Shown one piece after another: positions 10,688 to 18,385 of a stretch of DNA of 64,000 nt; position 1 is the stretch's first letter; each line of letters begins with the position of its first letter. Both the position numbers and the translations under genes were made by a program. Below the pieces are notes generated by a model that saw nothing but the letters and a program-made list of their open reading frames with translations, did no database searches and was not told the DNA's origin. The stretch comes from Paenibacillus plantiphilus (GTDB lineage Bacteria > Bacillota > Bacilli > Paenibacillales > Paenibacillaceae), in assembly GCF_927798095.1 (NCBI RefSeq), contig NZ_CAKMMF010000004.1, positions 186,001 through 250,000 of the forward strand. Reading direction: 5' to 3'.

Positions 10688-10730
10688 AAAAAAAGGGCGG
10701 TGAGAGGTTTATCACCTTCTGACCACCCTT
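10688..10730 (-). terminator. Rho-independent terminator/attenuator between rpsB and tsf
   Basis: On the minus strand AAGGGTGGT pairs with ACCGCCCTT (one G-U wobble), an inner AGGT/ACCT pairing lengthens the stem, and a run of seven U follows. It lies 23 bases past the rpsB stop and 41 bases before the tsf start. It probably sets the S2 to EF-Ts ratio by partial termination. Confidence 0.75.
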
Positions 10731-10752
10731 CGTGTTGACTTATTAAGAACGA

Positions 10753-11451
10753 CTATACAGTCGCTTGCTCGCCTTGATTAGCTTCCACGATTGCATCAGC
10801 CATCTTAGCTGTCAGCAATTTAACTGCGCGGATCGCGTCATCGTTACCCGGAATAACATAGTCAATCTCGTCCGGATCACAGTTGGTATCAACGATACCG
10901 ACAATTGGGATGCCCAGTTTGCGAGCTTCTGCAACAGCGATACGCTCTTTACGAGGATCGATGATGAACAGCGCGCTTGGCAATCCTTTCATGCCTTTAA
11001 TACCGCCGAGGAATTTTTCGAGGCGATCTTTCTCTTTGCGGAGAATGATAACTTCTTTCTTCGGCAATACGTTGAACGTACCGTCTTCTTCCCATCTTTC
11101 GAGCAATTTCAGACGGTCGATACGTTTTTGAATCGTTTGGAAGTTAGTCAGCGTTCCGCCGAGCCAACGTTGGTTAATGTAGAAGTTGCCGCAACGCTCT
11201 GCTTCTTCTTTAACCGAATCTTGAGCTTGCTTCTTGGTACCAACGAAGAGGATCGTACCGCCAGTGCCCGCTACATCGCGAACAAAGTTGTAAGCTTCCT
11301 CAACCTTCTTAACCGTCTTCTGCAAGTCAATAATGTAAATGCCGTTTCTTTCAGTGAAGATATAACGATCCATCTTAGGGTTCCAACGACGAGTCTGATG
11401 ACCGAAGTGCACCCCAGCTTCTAGAAGCTGTTTCATGGAAATTACCGCCAT
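10753..11451 (-). CDS. rpsB: 30S ribosomal protein S2
   Basis: S2 family features are clear from the start ([19 protein letters not shown]) through the central [13 protein letters not shown] and the C-terminal [12 protein letters not shown] / [10 protein letters not shown] block. The frame stays open upstream to a possible start at 11502. I chose the ATG at 11451 because AGGAGGTG lies just before it and the family begins there. The resulting length is 232. A strong promoter and a leader of about 120 nt precede the gene. Confidence 0.97.
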   Translation of the reverse strand: MAVISMKQLLEAGVHFGHQTRRWNPKMDRYIFTERNGIYIIDLQKTVKKVEEAYNFVRDVAGTGGTILFVGTKKQAQDSVKEEAERCGNFYINQRWLGGTLTNFQTIQKRIDRLKLLERWEEDGTFNVLPKKEVIILRKEKDRLEKFLGGIKGMKGLPSALFIIDPRKERIAVAEARKLGIPIVGIVDTNCDPDEIDYVIPGNDDAIRAVKLLTAKMADAIVEANQGEQATV

Positions 11452-11571
11452 CCTCACACACCTCCTGTACAATGGTTTTTTGGTTTCCTCCGCGAAAATC
11501 ATTTTCCGTCAAAACTTCGACCGAGCCGAAGCACCCTTAACGAAATTATTTCGCGTGTGTTTTTAACACCG
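11452..11571 (-). promoter_or_regulatory. Structured 5' leader of rpsB
   Basis: About 120 nt separate the predicted transcription start from the S2 start codon. The leader holds several short hairpins: GGTGTT/AACACA, CGAAAT/ATTTCG and CTTCG/CGAAG. Autoregulatory S2 leaders are known in several bacterial groups; that this one binds S2 is inference. I could not match it to a named family by eye. Confidence 0.4.
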
Positions 11572-11577
11572 TCAATT

Positions 11578-11607
11578 ACTATACCATAACTTGCATGCAC
11601 GATGCAA
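11578..11607 (-). promoter_or_regulatory. SigA-type promoter of the rpsB-tsf-pyrH-frr cluster
   Basis: Minus strand: -35 TTGCAT at 11602-11607, an 18-base spacer, and -10 TATAGT at 11578-11583 preceded by TGG, which makes an extended -10. Predicted start is near 11571. Confidence 0.7.
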
Positions 11608-11742
11608 CAATCAAAGTAGGGATTGGGCACGTGAACGAATTGAACGTCAAAAGCGAAGGCTGTGCAGTCGTTCCCAGAATGCTAAACATCAACTTGTTTA
11701 TGGTGAAATCCCATGAACAAAGACAAGCGCAACGCTAAATAC

Positions 11743-12225
11743 CGCGTTACAGCGCGGAAACGTGGAAAGAAACACGCTGTAACGCTGAAAAATCCTCTTA
11801 CAGATGATAAGGCAGCCCAGAATGCTCTTCGACTATCTCCATAAGACGGAAATATCGCGTTACAGCGCGGAAACGTGAAACGAAACGCGCTGTAACGCTG
11901 AAAAATCCTCTTACAGATGATAAGGCAGCCCAGAATGCTCTTTGGCTATCTCCATAAGACGGAAATATCGCGTTACAGCGCGGAATCGTGGAATGAAACG
12001 CGCTGTAACGCTGAAAAATCCTCTTACAGATGATAAGGCAGCCCAGAATACTCTTCGACTATCTCCATAAAGCGGAAATACATGGAAATACCATGTTACA
12101 GGCCGCGGAACTCTGTAAGCCTCAAAAATCGTCTTACAGATGGCAACGTGCGCAGCCCGTACATGCTGCTTGGGCTATCGCTGAAAGCGTGAAGTAGTTC
12201 CGCGTTACAGCATGTAAAGTGGGGA
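11743..12225. repeat. 113-bp tandem array of hairpin units
   Basis: The motif CGCGTTACAGCGCGG begins at 11743, 11856 and 11969, an exact 113-bp period. Two degraded units start near 12091 and 12201. Each good unit contains 13-base inverted arms (GCGTTACAGCGCG and CGCGCTGTAACGC) around a 16-base loop; unit 1 has one mismatch in the right arm. A conserved tail with CTCTTACAGATGATAAGG follows. The unit is not a multiple of three and no frame stays open, so it is non-coding. It lies between the end of the fla/che operon and the rpsB promoter. Degradation increases toward higher coordinates. Confidence 0.9.
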
Positions 12226-12246
12226 AATACGATGGTTTCGGGTTTA

Positions 12247-12288
12247 AGTACTGTTCGTTTAGTACTGTTCGTTTAGTACTGTTCGTTT
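12247..12288. repeat. Three perfect 14-bp tandem repeats
   Basis: The unit AGTACTGTTCGTTT occurs three times head to tail. It lies between the 113-bp array and the long palindrome. No gene overlaps it. Confidence 0.9.
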
Positions 12289-12330
12289 CTTACTTCTAGA
12301 AATGCGGTGAAGGGGGGAGGAGTGGAGTGG

Positions 12331-12443
12331 GTGGAATCGTTCTGGAGAAGCGATAGCGTTCGCCTTTGTCTATGGATTTCTACCGCTGATCCATTATACA
12401 TTCAAGAAATCCATAGACAACAGCGATCGGAAGAATGATCCAC
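12331..12443. repeat. 113-bp imperfect palindrome downstream of the fla/che operon
   Basis: The inner arms are a perfect 16-bp inverted repeat (TTGTCTATGGATTTCT at 12366-12381, complement at 12405-12420) around a 23-base loop. The outer arms continue imperfectly (GTGGAATCGTTCT... against GTGGATCATTCTTCC...). It begins 28 bases beyond the stop of the last fla/che gene. It has no U-run, so it is not a classical intrinsic terminator, though it may end or protect the transcript. A MITE-like origin is possible. Confidence 0.8.
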
Positions 12444-12470
12444 ACGCGCAGCGGGGCCTACTTACCCGCA

Positions 12471-13169
12471 TTACCCCCCATTCATTTCCTTGGCCGCAGC
12501 CTCAGGGTCCATCGGCTGTCCGGTAACGATTTTTTTCACCTGCTGCAAGGTTAAATCGCCCTCAAATGCAAAATAGCCTGCGCGTATTTTATTGCTTGCT
12601 TTACGCATCAGGGTTATAAATTGCTTCTGACTTTGAATAACGCCTTGCTTATGCAGCAACGCTGCAGTTTCGGTCAAATCCGACCCGGGAACGATGCGAA
12701 CGATGATTCTCGATTGCTGCTTGGCAGCACCTGGTTCGGTTGTTGTTTTAGTAACACTGGAGTCAGCGGCAGCTTCCTGCTCCGCCGCTTTATTAGCCGC
12801 CTCTGACTTATCAGTCTGCGTCTGCTTGTCAGAAGAAGTGTTCTTATTGTCCTCAGACTTACCAGACTTTGTTGCCTCAGGCTGCGTTGACGCATCCTTC
12901 TGTTCATTATCCTGTCGTGCCTTCTCCTGTTCCTTTTCCTGCTGCTCTTGAGTCCGCTGCTGTTCTTCAGCTCTAACCCGCTTGCTCTCTTCTGCGAGCT
13001 TGCTGTCGAGCTCCTCTTGCGTGTACAGCTTGGAACCGGCAGAATCGATGTCCTTATTGTAGTTATCAAGACCTTCCGCCTGCTGCTGCCCAACAAGCAT
13101 TAATTGAAGAAGAGCAGCTCCAACAATAAGTCCGATGCCTAATCCTAGCAGAAAGGGGCGTTTATTCAT
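12471..13169 (-). CDS. Membrane-anchored MltG-like protein without catalytic domain
   Basis: This 232-residue protein has an N-terminal membrane helix (residues about 5-26), a long low-complexity E/Q/K/A-rich stretch, and a C-terminal segment of about 70 residues starting RIIVRIVPGSDLTETAALLHKQGVI. That segment resembles the LysM-like N-terminal subdomain of the endolytic transglycosylase MltG/YceG (V.I..G......A..L...GVI...F, then AGYF.....L). The catalytic half of MltG is absent, so I do not expect lytic activity; peptidoglycan or protein binding is a guess. It is the last gene of the fla/che operon, with an 8-base overlap with the SwrB-like gene. Function unknown. Confidence 0.75.
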   Translation of the reverse strand: MNKRPFLLGLGIGLIVGAALLQLMLVGQQQAEGLDNYNKDIDSAGSKLYTQEELDSKLAEESKRVRAEEQQRTQEQQEKEQEKARQDNEQKDASTQPEATKSGKSEDNKNTSSDKQTQTDKSEAANKAAEQEAAADSSVTKTTTEPGAAKQQSRIIVRIVPGSDLTETAALLHKQGVIQSQKQFITLMRKASNKIRAGYFAFEGDLTLQQVKKIVTGQPMDPEAAAKEMNGG

Positions 13170-13728
13170 GACGATTCTCTTCCTCCTGCTTCGATAACTG
13201 GAGAATTAACTGAACTTCCCCTTTATTCATATTCATCCTCTTCGCAATGGCTTCTACCGATTTGCCGCTATCATGAAGTGTGAACAGCTCTGTATATCGA
13301 CTGCGAATTGTCGCTGACCGGGGAGGGTCAACTGCTTCCGGCTCATGCATGCTAATCTGGGATTCAGTTTCAATCTCTTCACGGTCAGCTGCAACAGACT
13401 GCTGTGCCGCTTGGAAAGCTGCCACTGGCTGCTGAGCCTTCGCTTGCTCGGACAACGATTGCTGGAGCTCATTGCAGCGCTGCTCAAGCTGATTGATCCG
13501 CTCTTCACGCTCTTGCGCCTGCTGTTTGGCTTCCTTCTGAGCGCTTGTTACAAGCTCGACCATTTCGCGGTTGTCTGCTTCCATATTCTCCATGAATTGC
13601 TCCAGCGCTGTTTCCATGTTGCGAACAGTTGAGCTTTGCTCGTCTTTCTGCGCAGCTTTGCGTGGTGTGATCACCGCATATACAACAGCTACTGCTCCCA
13701 ACAAAACGATCATATGCCATGGTTCCAT
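13162..13728 (-). CDS. SwrB-like membrane protein with coiled coil and C-terminal helix-turn-helix
   Basis: The 188-residue protein has an N-terminal transmembrane helix (MIVLLGAVAVVYAVITP), a Q/E-rich coiled coil (about 35-110) and a C-terminal segment (LHDSGKSVEAIAKRMNMNKGEVQLILQL) that reads like a small DNA-binding-type helix-turn-helix. The same layout is found in SwrB (YlxL), encoded just after sigD in B. subtilis, where it promotes activation of flagellar export. Here it lies three genes after sigD. The assignment rests on architecture and position, not a full alignment. Start ATG at 13728 with CAGGTGA upstream. Confidence 0.65.
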   Translation of the reverse strand: MEPWHMIVLLGAVAVVYAVITPRKAAQKDEQSSTVRNMETALEQFMENMEADNREMVELVTSAQKEAKQQAQEREERINQLEQRCNELQQSLSEQAKAQQPVAAFQAAQQSVAADREEIETESQISMHEPEAVDPPRSATIRSRYTELFTLHDSGKSVEAIAKRMNMNKGEVQLILQLSKQEEENRHE

Positions 13729-13762
13729 TCATTTCACCTGCAATTCAATATTCGTTCGGCTG

Positions 13763-14098
13763 CTAAAGCGATATATCAATATGCTGCCCTTTAAAAGGAT
13801 GCTGCGGCGATTGCGGCGTCTGTGTCTCGGCAGGCTCCTGCGAGTCTTCCGAATCTCCGGCGTTCTTGCGCCGCTTTGCATTCGATTCGGCTTCTCGCTG
13901 CTTATTGTCCTTAATGTTCAGTTTGTCGCTCTGTTCAACCGCACTATTCTTCCTGCGCATCAATTCTGTTTCTTTGACTGAAGCTTCCTCTAAACGGGTC
14001 TGGTCGGCAACAGGCTTATGCATCATTTGATTTTGCAGCGCAGCGACATCCGGCGTTCGCGGAATCGAAGCCTGCAGGTCAATCGATTTATAGGGCAT
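13763..14098 (-). CDS. Hypothetical hydrophilic protein in the fla/che operon
   Basis: This 111-residue, highly charged protein has no membrane segment and no domain I recognise. The N-terminal part (MPYKSIDLQASIPRTPDVAALQNQMM) looks ordered; the rest is rich in K, R, E, Q and N and probably disordered or helical, ending in a P/Q-rich tail. It lies between fapA and the swrB-like gene in the same direction with short gaps, so it is presumably cotranscribed. Function unknown. Confidence 0.65.
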   Translation of the reverse strand: MPYKSIDLQASIPRTPDVAALQNQMMHKPVADQTRLEEASVKETELMRRKNSAVEQSDKLNIKDNKQREAESNAKRRKNAGDSEDSQEPAETQTPQSPQHPFKGQHIDISL

Positions 14099-14129
14099 CC
14101 GTTACTCCTCCCTTAATCCCAGTTTTCGA

Positions 14130-15536
14130 TTATAGATACGGAACCATCATAATATCGCCTTCAGAATATCGGAAGGAAATGCGCTGCGTAGGATCTTTGA
14201 CAAAACGGGTATATCGTCCGATGACGATTTTCGTGCCGCCATAAATCGTATTAAGCGCGTCTACTCTCGCTGTCTCCGTATCCTCCAGCGATTTCTCAAT
14301 TTCAAGAACCCGCTCGCGCGATACGGACATTTCCTCCACAGCCTGACGTTTCGTCGCACCGAGCTTGATGCGCATTGCCAGCTTATCGGAAGGAAGCTGG
14401 CCCATTGCAGCAAGCTGATCCAACAATGTCAGCGCTTTCTCCGTCTTATCCAAATTGTCGTTCATCACCTTAAGATTCTGCCTCAGCTCAAGCAGTTCTG
14501 CACGCAGCTCTGGCCGGACACCGACTTCGATTGCCGTAGCCGTCGACATCGTATTGCCTATCGTCCGCGCGACTACCCGCTCGCCAGCCTGTATCATGCC
14601 GCCCACGATGAGTCCTTTGGTCCCGCTGCAAACAACATTTCTTCCGGCACGAACATGGGAATGCATAATACTTTGCGTAACAAGCACATCCTCGGCTGCG
14701 GTAACATTGCCATCCTGGATAAATGTGCTCTTCACATTTTTTCCAGCTCGTATAAATCCTTTATTGCTCGCCAGAATGCCTCCGGTAATTTCAATCGAGC
14801 CTTCGGACTCCAGCTCTGCGCCTTCAACACCGCCGATAACGCGAATATCTCCCGATGCCTTGATCCGAAAACCGGTTAACACATTGCCGCGTATGACGAC
14901 TGTGCCAACAAAATCGATATTGCCGATATTATAATCAACATCACCGTTAACCTCATAAATAGGAAACACGTTGATTTTGTTTTTGTCCGTCATTGTAATA
15001 AGTCCGTCAATAGCTGCATAAAGTGCGGTTTGCTCTGGATTCAGGACGACATTCTTGCCTAATTTGAAAAAAGCCTCTTTACCATTCTTGCCCGGAATTA
15101 CCTCTCCTGTTACGGCTACGCCAGACTTGCCCTCTGTAGCTGGTACCTTCTCTGCAATCAACTGACCGCGTCTCACGTTCTTAAGCTGCGTAATCTCTTT
15201 GAAGTCAACTTTACCGCCCTCAATTTCAACCGGCTTATGCTGCTCTTCCTTCATATCGTACGAGAAACGTATCGTACCGTCCTGTCCGCTGACTGCTGCT
15301 TCTCCTTGTGCAATAAGCGTCTGATTATTGAAGAATAAGCTTGGCTGGCTGGAAATATTGGCAATTACATTAGGCAGTAGTCCGTGGACTACGCCATTGC
15401 TTCTAACGAATTCTTCAAGCTGCTTGGCTGTCATGGTGAGATTCTCGTCCGCAACATTAAACCTGAGATGAGCTGTAAGCTTATCGGCTGATGTTTGGAT
15501 TACGATGTAAGTTTCAAGCGTGTCATAAGTTGACAT
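14130..15536 (-). CDS. FapA family protein (DUF342), beta-solenoid polymer-forming domain
   Basis: The 468-residue protein has a FapA N-terminal region followed by glycine-rich repeats typical of a right-handed beta-solenoid (GNVLTGFRIKASGDIRVIGG, SEGSIEITGGILASNKG, AGRNVVCSGTKG) and a C-terminal coiled coil (ELLELRQNLKVMNDNLDKTEKALTL). DUF342 proteins are cytoplasmic or membrane-associated and of unclear role. It follows sigD by 37 bases, suggesting a late flagellar or cell-surface function; that is inference from position. The start is an ATG with GGGGGG upstream. Confidence 0.8.
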   Translation of the reverse strand: MSTYDTLETYIVIQTSADKLTAHLRFNVADENLTMTAKQLEEFVRSNGVVHGLLPNVIANISSQPSLFFNNQTLIAQGEAAVSGQDGTIRFSYDMKEEQHKPVEIEGGKVDFKEITQLKNVRRGQLIAEKVPATEGKSGVAVTGEVIPGKNGKEAFFKLGKNVVLNPEQTALYAAIDGLITMTDKNKINVFPIYEVNGDVDYNIGNIDFVGTVVIRGNVLTGFRIKASGDIRVIGGVEGAELESEGSIEITGGILASNKGFIRAGKNVKSTFIQDGNVTAAEDVLVTQSIMHSHVRAGRNVVCSGTKGLIVGGMIQAGERVVARTIGNTMSTATAIEVGVRPELRAELLELRQNLKVMNDNLDKTEKALTLLDQLAAMGQLPSDKLAMRIKLGATKRQAVEEMSVSRERVLEIEKSLEDTETARVDALNTIYGGTKIVIGRYTRFVKDPTQRISFRYSEGDIMMVPYL

Positions 15537-15573
15537 TGACGTCCCCCCCTTTCATAAATCTCTTTCACTTATT

Positions 15574-16359
15574 TTAATGCTGCATTAATTGATCCTTTTG
15601 CTTATCAAGAGCGCCGCGCAATCTTAGAATGGCTTTGGAATGAAGCTGCGAGATTCGTGAAGGCGACAAGCACATCACTTCGGCAATTTCGCTTAACGAA
15701 AGCTCTTCATAATAAAATAAGGAAATAACCGTTCTTTCCTTCTCTGTCAGCCGATCGATTCCGCGCACAAGCGATTCCTTCAAATAAAACTCATGCACCT
15801 TATAGTCCGGATTTTTGGCCTTCTCGTCAATCAATAAGGACAGCCGCGTTTCTGACTCTTCATCTTTAATTGGATCTTCGAGCGAGCAAACCGTTGTGAC
15901 GGCTATTTCTTGCAGCATATGCCCGAATTCCTTCTCGCTAACATTCAAATATTCGCTAATCTCCGCATCAGAGACTGAACGAAGATACTGCTGCTCCAGA
16001 AGCTGATAGGCTTCCTCGATTTTTTTCGCTTTCTCCCGCACAGAACGCGGAACCCAATCCCCTTGACGCAATCCATCGATAATCGAACCTCTGATTCGCC
16101 AGGAAGCATAGGTTTCGAACTGAAGTCCGCGCCGGTAATCGAATTTCTCGATGGCATCGATTAATCCCATAACCCCGTTGCTGGCTAGATCGTCCTTAGA
16201 GACGTTCTTCGGCAAACCAATCGCCATCCGATTACTTACATAATCAACCAAAGATAAGTAATATTCGATAAGCCGTTTTTTCGCTTCAATGTCTCCGTCT
16301 TCTTTCCACTTCTGCCAGATCTCGATGTTAGACAAATGAGGTGTTTTCGGCTCTATCAT
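15574..16359 (-). CDS. sigD: Flagellar/motility sigma factor SigD (FliA/WhiG family)
   Basis: The protein directs RNA polymerase to late flagellar, chemotaxis and autolysin promoters. Region 2 (LASNGVMGLIDAIEKFDYRRGLQFETYASWRIRGSIID) binds the -10 element, region 3 follows (WVPRSVREKAKKIEEAY), and region 4 ends with a helix-turn-helix (LSLSEIAEVMCLSPSRISQLHSKAILRLR). The length of 261 is close to B. subtilis SigD. Its late position in the fla/che operon is conserved. In B. subtilis that position couples SigD level to completion of the operon transcript and FlgM controls activity; flgM is not in this window. Confidence 0.95.
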   Translation of the reverse strand: MIEPKTPHLSNIEIWQKWKEDGDIEAKKRLIEYYLSLVDYVSNRMAIGLPKNVSKDDLASNGVMGLIDAIEKFDYRRGLQFETYASWRIRGSIIDGLRQGDWVPRSVREKAKKIEEAYQLLEQQYLRSVSDAEISEYLNVSEKEFGHMLQEIAVTTVCSLEDPIKDEESETRLSLLIDEKAKNPDYKVHEFYLKESLVRGIDRLTEKERTVISLFYYEELSLSEIAEVMCLSPSRISQLHSKAILRLRGALDKQKDQLMQH

Positions 16360-16364
16360 TCAAC

Positions 16365-16793
16365 TCACCCTCCCGTCAGGTGACGTACTGCTTTGGCCAA
16401 TTCTTCAGGCTCTTTGTTTGGAGTCGATACGAGCTTCGGAGGAGTCAGCGGTTGAAAGCTCAACTGCTCTCCAGGCTCTAGCTGTACGTTCCCGTCCATT
16501 TGCTTTTTGAGTAAATCGTTCAATTCATCGCTTTGATCAGGTGTGGACATGTCCACTTGACTGCCTCTGGCCTCATCCTGAGGCTCAGGATGGTCAGTTG
16601 CGGCATTGCCGCCAGCATTCAAGATGAGAGCAAACACAGCACGAAATAAATACATGAGTACAAAAAATGCGATAAAGGCATATAAGGACCGCAAGCTAGT
16701 TACAGGCAGCCCATTACTGCCAAGTGAAAACATCAGCGTTAGCAAAGACCCGCAAATACCGAATGCAACGTTCCAACGCCAGGTTCCAATCAT
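16365..16793 (-). CDS. Small membrane protein of unknown function between cheD and sigD
   Basis: The 142-residue protein has two likely membrane helices (about 5-23 and 36-58) and then a hydrophilic, acidic tail ending in PEELAKAVRHLTGG. It lies 1 base from cheD and 5 bases before the sigD start, so it is surely cotranscribed. B. subtilis has no gene here. The tail could dock a cytoplasmic partner, but I see no domain that says which. Function unknown. Confidence 0.75.
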   Translation of the reverse strand: MIGTWRWNVAFGICGSLLTLMFSLGSNGLPVTSLRSLYAFIAFFVLMYLFRAVFALILNAGGNAATDHPEPQDEARGSQVDMSTPDQSDELNDLLKKQMDGNVQLEPGEQLSFQPLTPPKLVSTPNKEPEELAKAVRHLTGG

Positions 16794-16794
16794 C

Positions 16795-17289
16795 TTAAAT
16801 CTCCTTTATGCCAAGTTGGACGCTTCGTATGAGCAGAATACCTCTCGTACTGTCAAATTCGATCGTCCGTCCATAATTGCCGCCTGTATCTTCACCGAGC
16901 AAGGGAATATCGAGTCTCATAAGCATTTCTTTGCAGGATTCAACATTGCGCGGGCCGATTCTCATCGCATCACTTTGCATGGCGAAAGCGAACATTTGCG
17001 ATCCTCCAGCCATCTTGGCAATAAGACGGCTCGTTGTTGCTCCTGCACCCTTCATTCGCTCGATAAGCTCCGGGATCGCGGTGTCTGCATACTTGGCTAG
17101 ATTAATGGATGACTCCCGGGCAATTTCCGAAGATGGCAGCATTACATGTGCCATACCGGCAATCCTGCTGCGCTCATCGAACAGAATCAAACCGACACAC
17201 GATCCGAGTCCGGTCGTCCTGAGCGTACCGCCATCGGAAGAAATATTCAAATCTGCCATGCCCACTTTCACCACGTTCTGTTGTATCAT
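16795..17289 (-). CDS. cheD: Chemoreceptor glutamine deamidase CheD
   Basis: CheD deamidates glutamines of chemoreceptors and binds CheC, stimulating its CheY-P phosphatase activity. The catalytic cysteine is in GLGSCVGL (Cys31) and the histidine in GMAHVMLP (His48), with the family end motif NYGRTIEFD. The length of 164 matches. It overlaps cheC by four bases (ATGA), consistent with the two products acting as a complex. Confidence 0.95.
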   Translation of the reverse strand: MIQQNVVKVGMADLNISSDGGTLRTTGLGSCVGLILFDERSRIAGMAHVMLPSSEIARESSINLAKYADTAIPELIERMKGAGATTSRLIAKMAGGSQMFAFAMQSDAMRIGPRNVESCKEMLMRLDIPLLGEDTGGNYGRTIEFDSTRGILLIRSVQLGIKEI

Positions 17290-17906
17290 TCAGATGGCAC
17301 TCCCAAAGAGCTGAAAATTTTGTCAAACGACTCAGGATCAGGAATAAGAAAGAAATGGCCTTCTAAATCTTCCCGGCCCTCAAAGAAGGTTGTATCAATC
17401 AACAATGCCGAATCTCCCATTTCCCCGTACTGCACAAGTCCATAGCTTAGAACAGCCCCAGCCATATCAACTGCTAACGCAGGTACAGTAGGCGACATGG
17501 ACAGTTTGGTGAAATCTGCGAGAGAAGAGAGATAGGAGCCCGCTAATATATTGCCAATCTCGGACAGTGCGGAAAATTCCATTTCCGAATATCCCTGGCC
17601 ATCTTGAGCTTCATAGGACAGCAAGCTATTTAACAGCTTCTTAGCGGAATCTTCTTTGATCAAAAAGAACATATTGCCGGGCGCATCGCCCTCAACCCGC
17701 AAAAATATTGCAACAACAACCTGTTCCAAACCGCCAACCTTATCTGCAACCTGCTCGAAAGGAATGAGGCTAACTGTCGGCACCTTCATATCAACCGGTT
17801 TGTCCAGAAGTCTGGATAGAGCAGTGGCCGCATTACCTGCTCCGATATTGCCGACTTCCTTCAAAACATCTAATTTGAAGCCCTCCAGCTTGGATAATGG
17901 ATTCAC
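17286..17906 (-). CDS. cheC: CheY-P phosphatase CheC
   Basis: CheC dephosphorylates CheY-P and partners with CheD in adaptation. Two copies of the CheC phosphatase signature are seen: DVLKEVGNIGAGNAATALSRLL near 15-35 and EFSALSEIGNILAGSYLSSL near 112, each with the E-x-x-N pair. The length of 206 is normal. It is between cheW and cheD with tight spacing. Confidence 0.95.
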   Translation of the reverse strand: MNPLSKLEGFKLDVLKEVGNIGAGNAATALSRLLDKPVDMKVPTVSLIPFEQVADKVGGLEQVVVAIFLRVEGDAPGNMFFLIKEDSAKKLLNSLLSYEAQDGQGYSEMEFSALSEIGNILAGSYLSSLADFTKLSMSPTVPALAVDMAGAVLSYGLVQYGEMGDSALLIDTTFFEGREDLEGHFFLIPDPESFDKIFSSLGVPSE

Positions 17907-17910
17907 AATG

Positions 17911-18372
17911 CTAATCCTCTAGATGTTCCAGCTGGATAATTTCATTTTTGTTCAACACTTCGGCCAAGTTAAGCATGATAAGCAAACGATTGTCTCCGAT
18001 TTTGGCTACGCCGTGCAAATATTTGGCCTTAATCCCGCCAACTACTTCAGGTGGACTATCAATGGTATCGGTATCGATATCGATTACGTCATTGGCTGTA
18101 TCCACAATGAATCCTACTTCCAGATCGTTGACTGCAACAATAATAATACGCGAGCTCTCGGTCTGTTCTGTCTCCGCCAAGTTGAATCGTCCGCGCAAAT
18201 CAATAACGGGAAGCACAACTCCGCGCAGATTGATCACACCTTTAATGAAAGCCGGCGTCTTCGGCACACGCGTTATCGGAATCATTCGCTCGATTGTGCG
18301 AACCTTTTCCACTTCGATTCCATATTCTTCATTAGCAAGTCCAAAGACGATTACTTTAATTTCCTCACCCAT
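17911..18372 (-). CDS. cheW: Chemotaxis coupling protein CheW
   Basis: CheW links receptors to CheA in the chemosensory array. The 153-residue protein is a single CheW domain, with YGIEVEKVRTIERMIPITRVP near the N-terminus, IKGVINLRGVVLPVIDLR near residue 45 and VGFIVDTANDVIDI further on. It is 13 bases from the cheA stop. Confidence 0.95.
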   Translation of the reverse strand: MGEEIKVIVFGLANEEYGIEVEKVRTIERMIPITRVPKTPAFIKGVINLRGVVLPVIDLRGRFNLAETEQTESSRIIIVAVNDLEVGFIVDTANDVIDIDTDTIDSPPEVVGGIKAKYLHGVAKIGDNRLLIMLNLAEVLNKNEIIQLEHLED

Positions 18373-18385
18373 GCGTTATCCCTCC

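Noticed and set aside
11640-11742. Short ORF of 19 codons before the 113-bp array
   Set aside because: No ribosome binding site and no conservation evidence.
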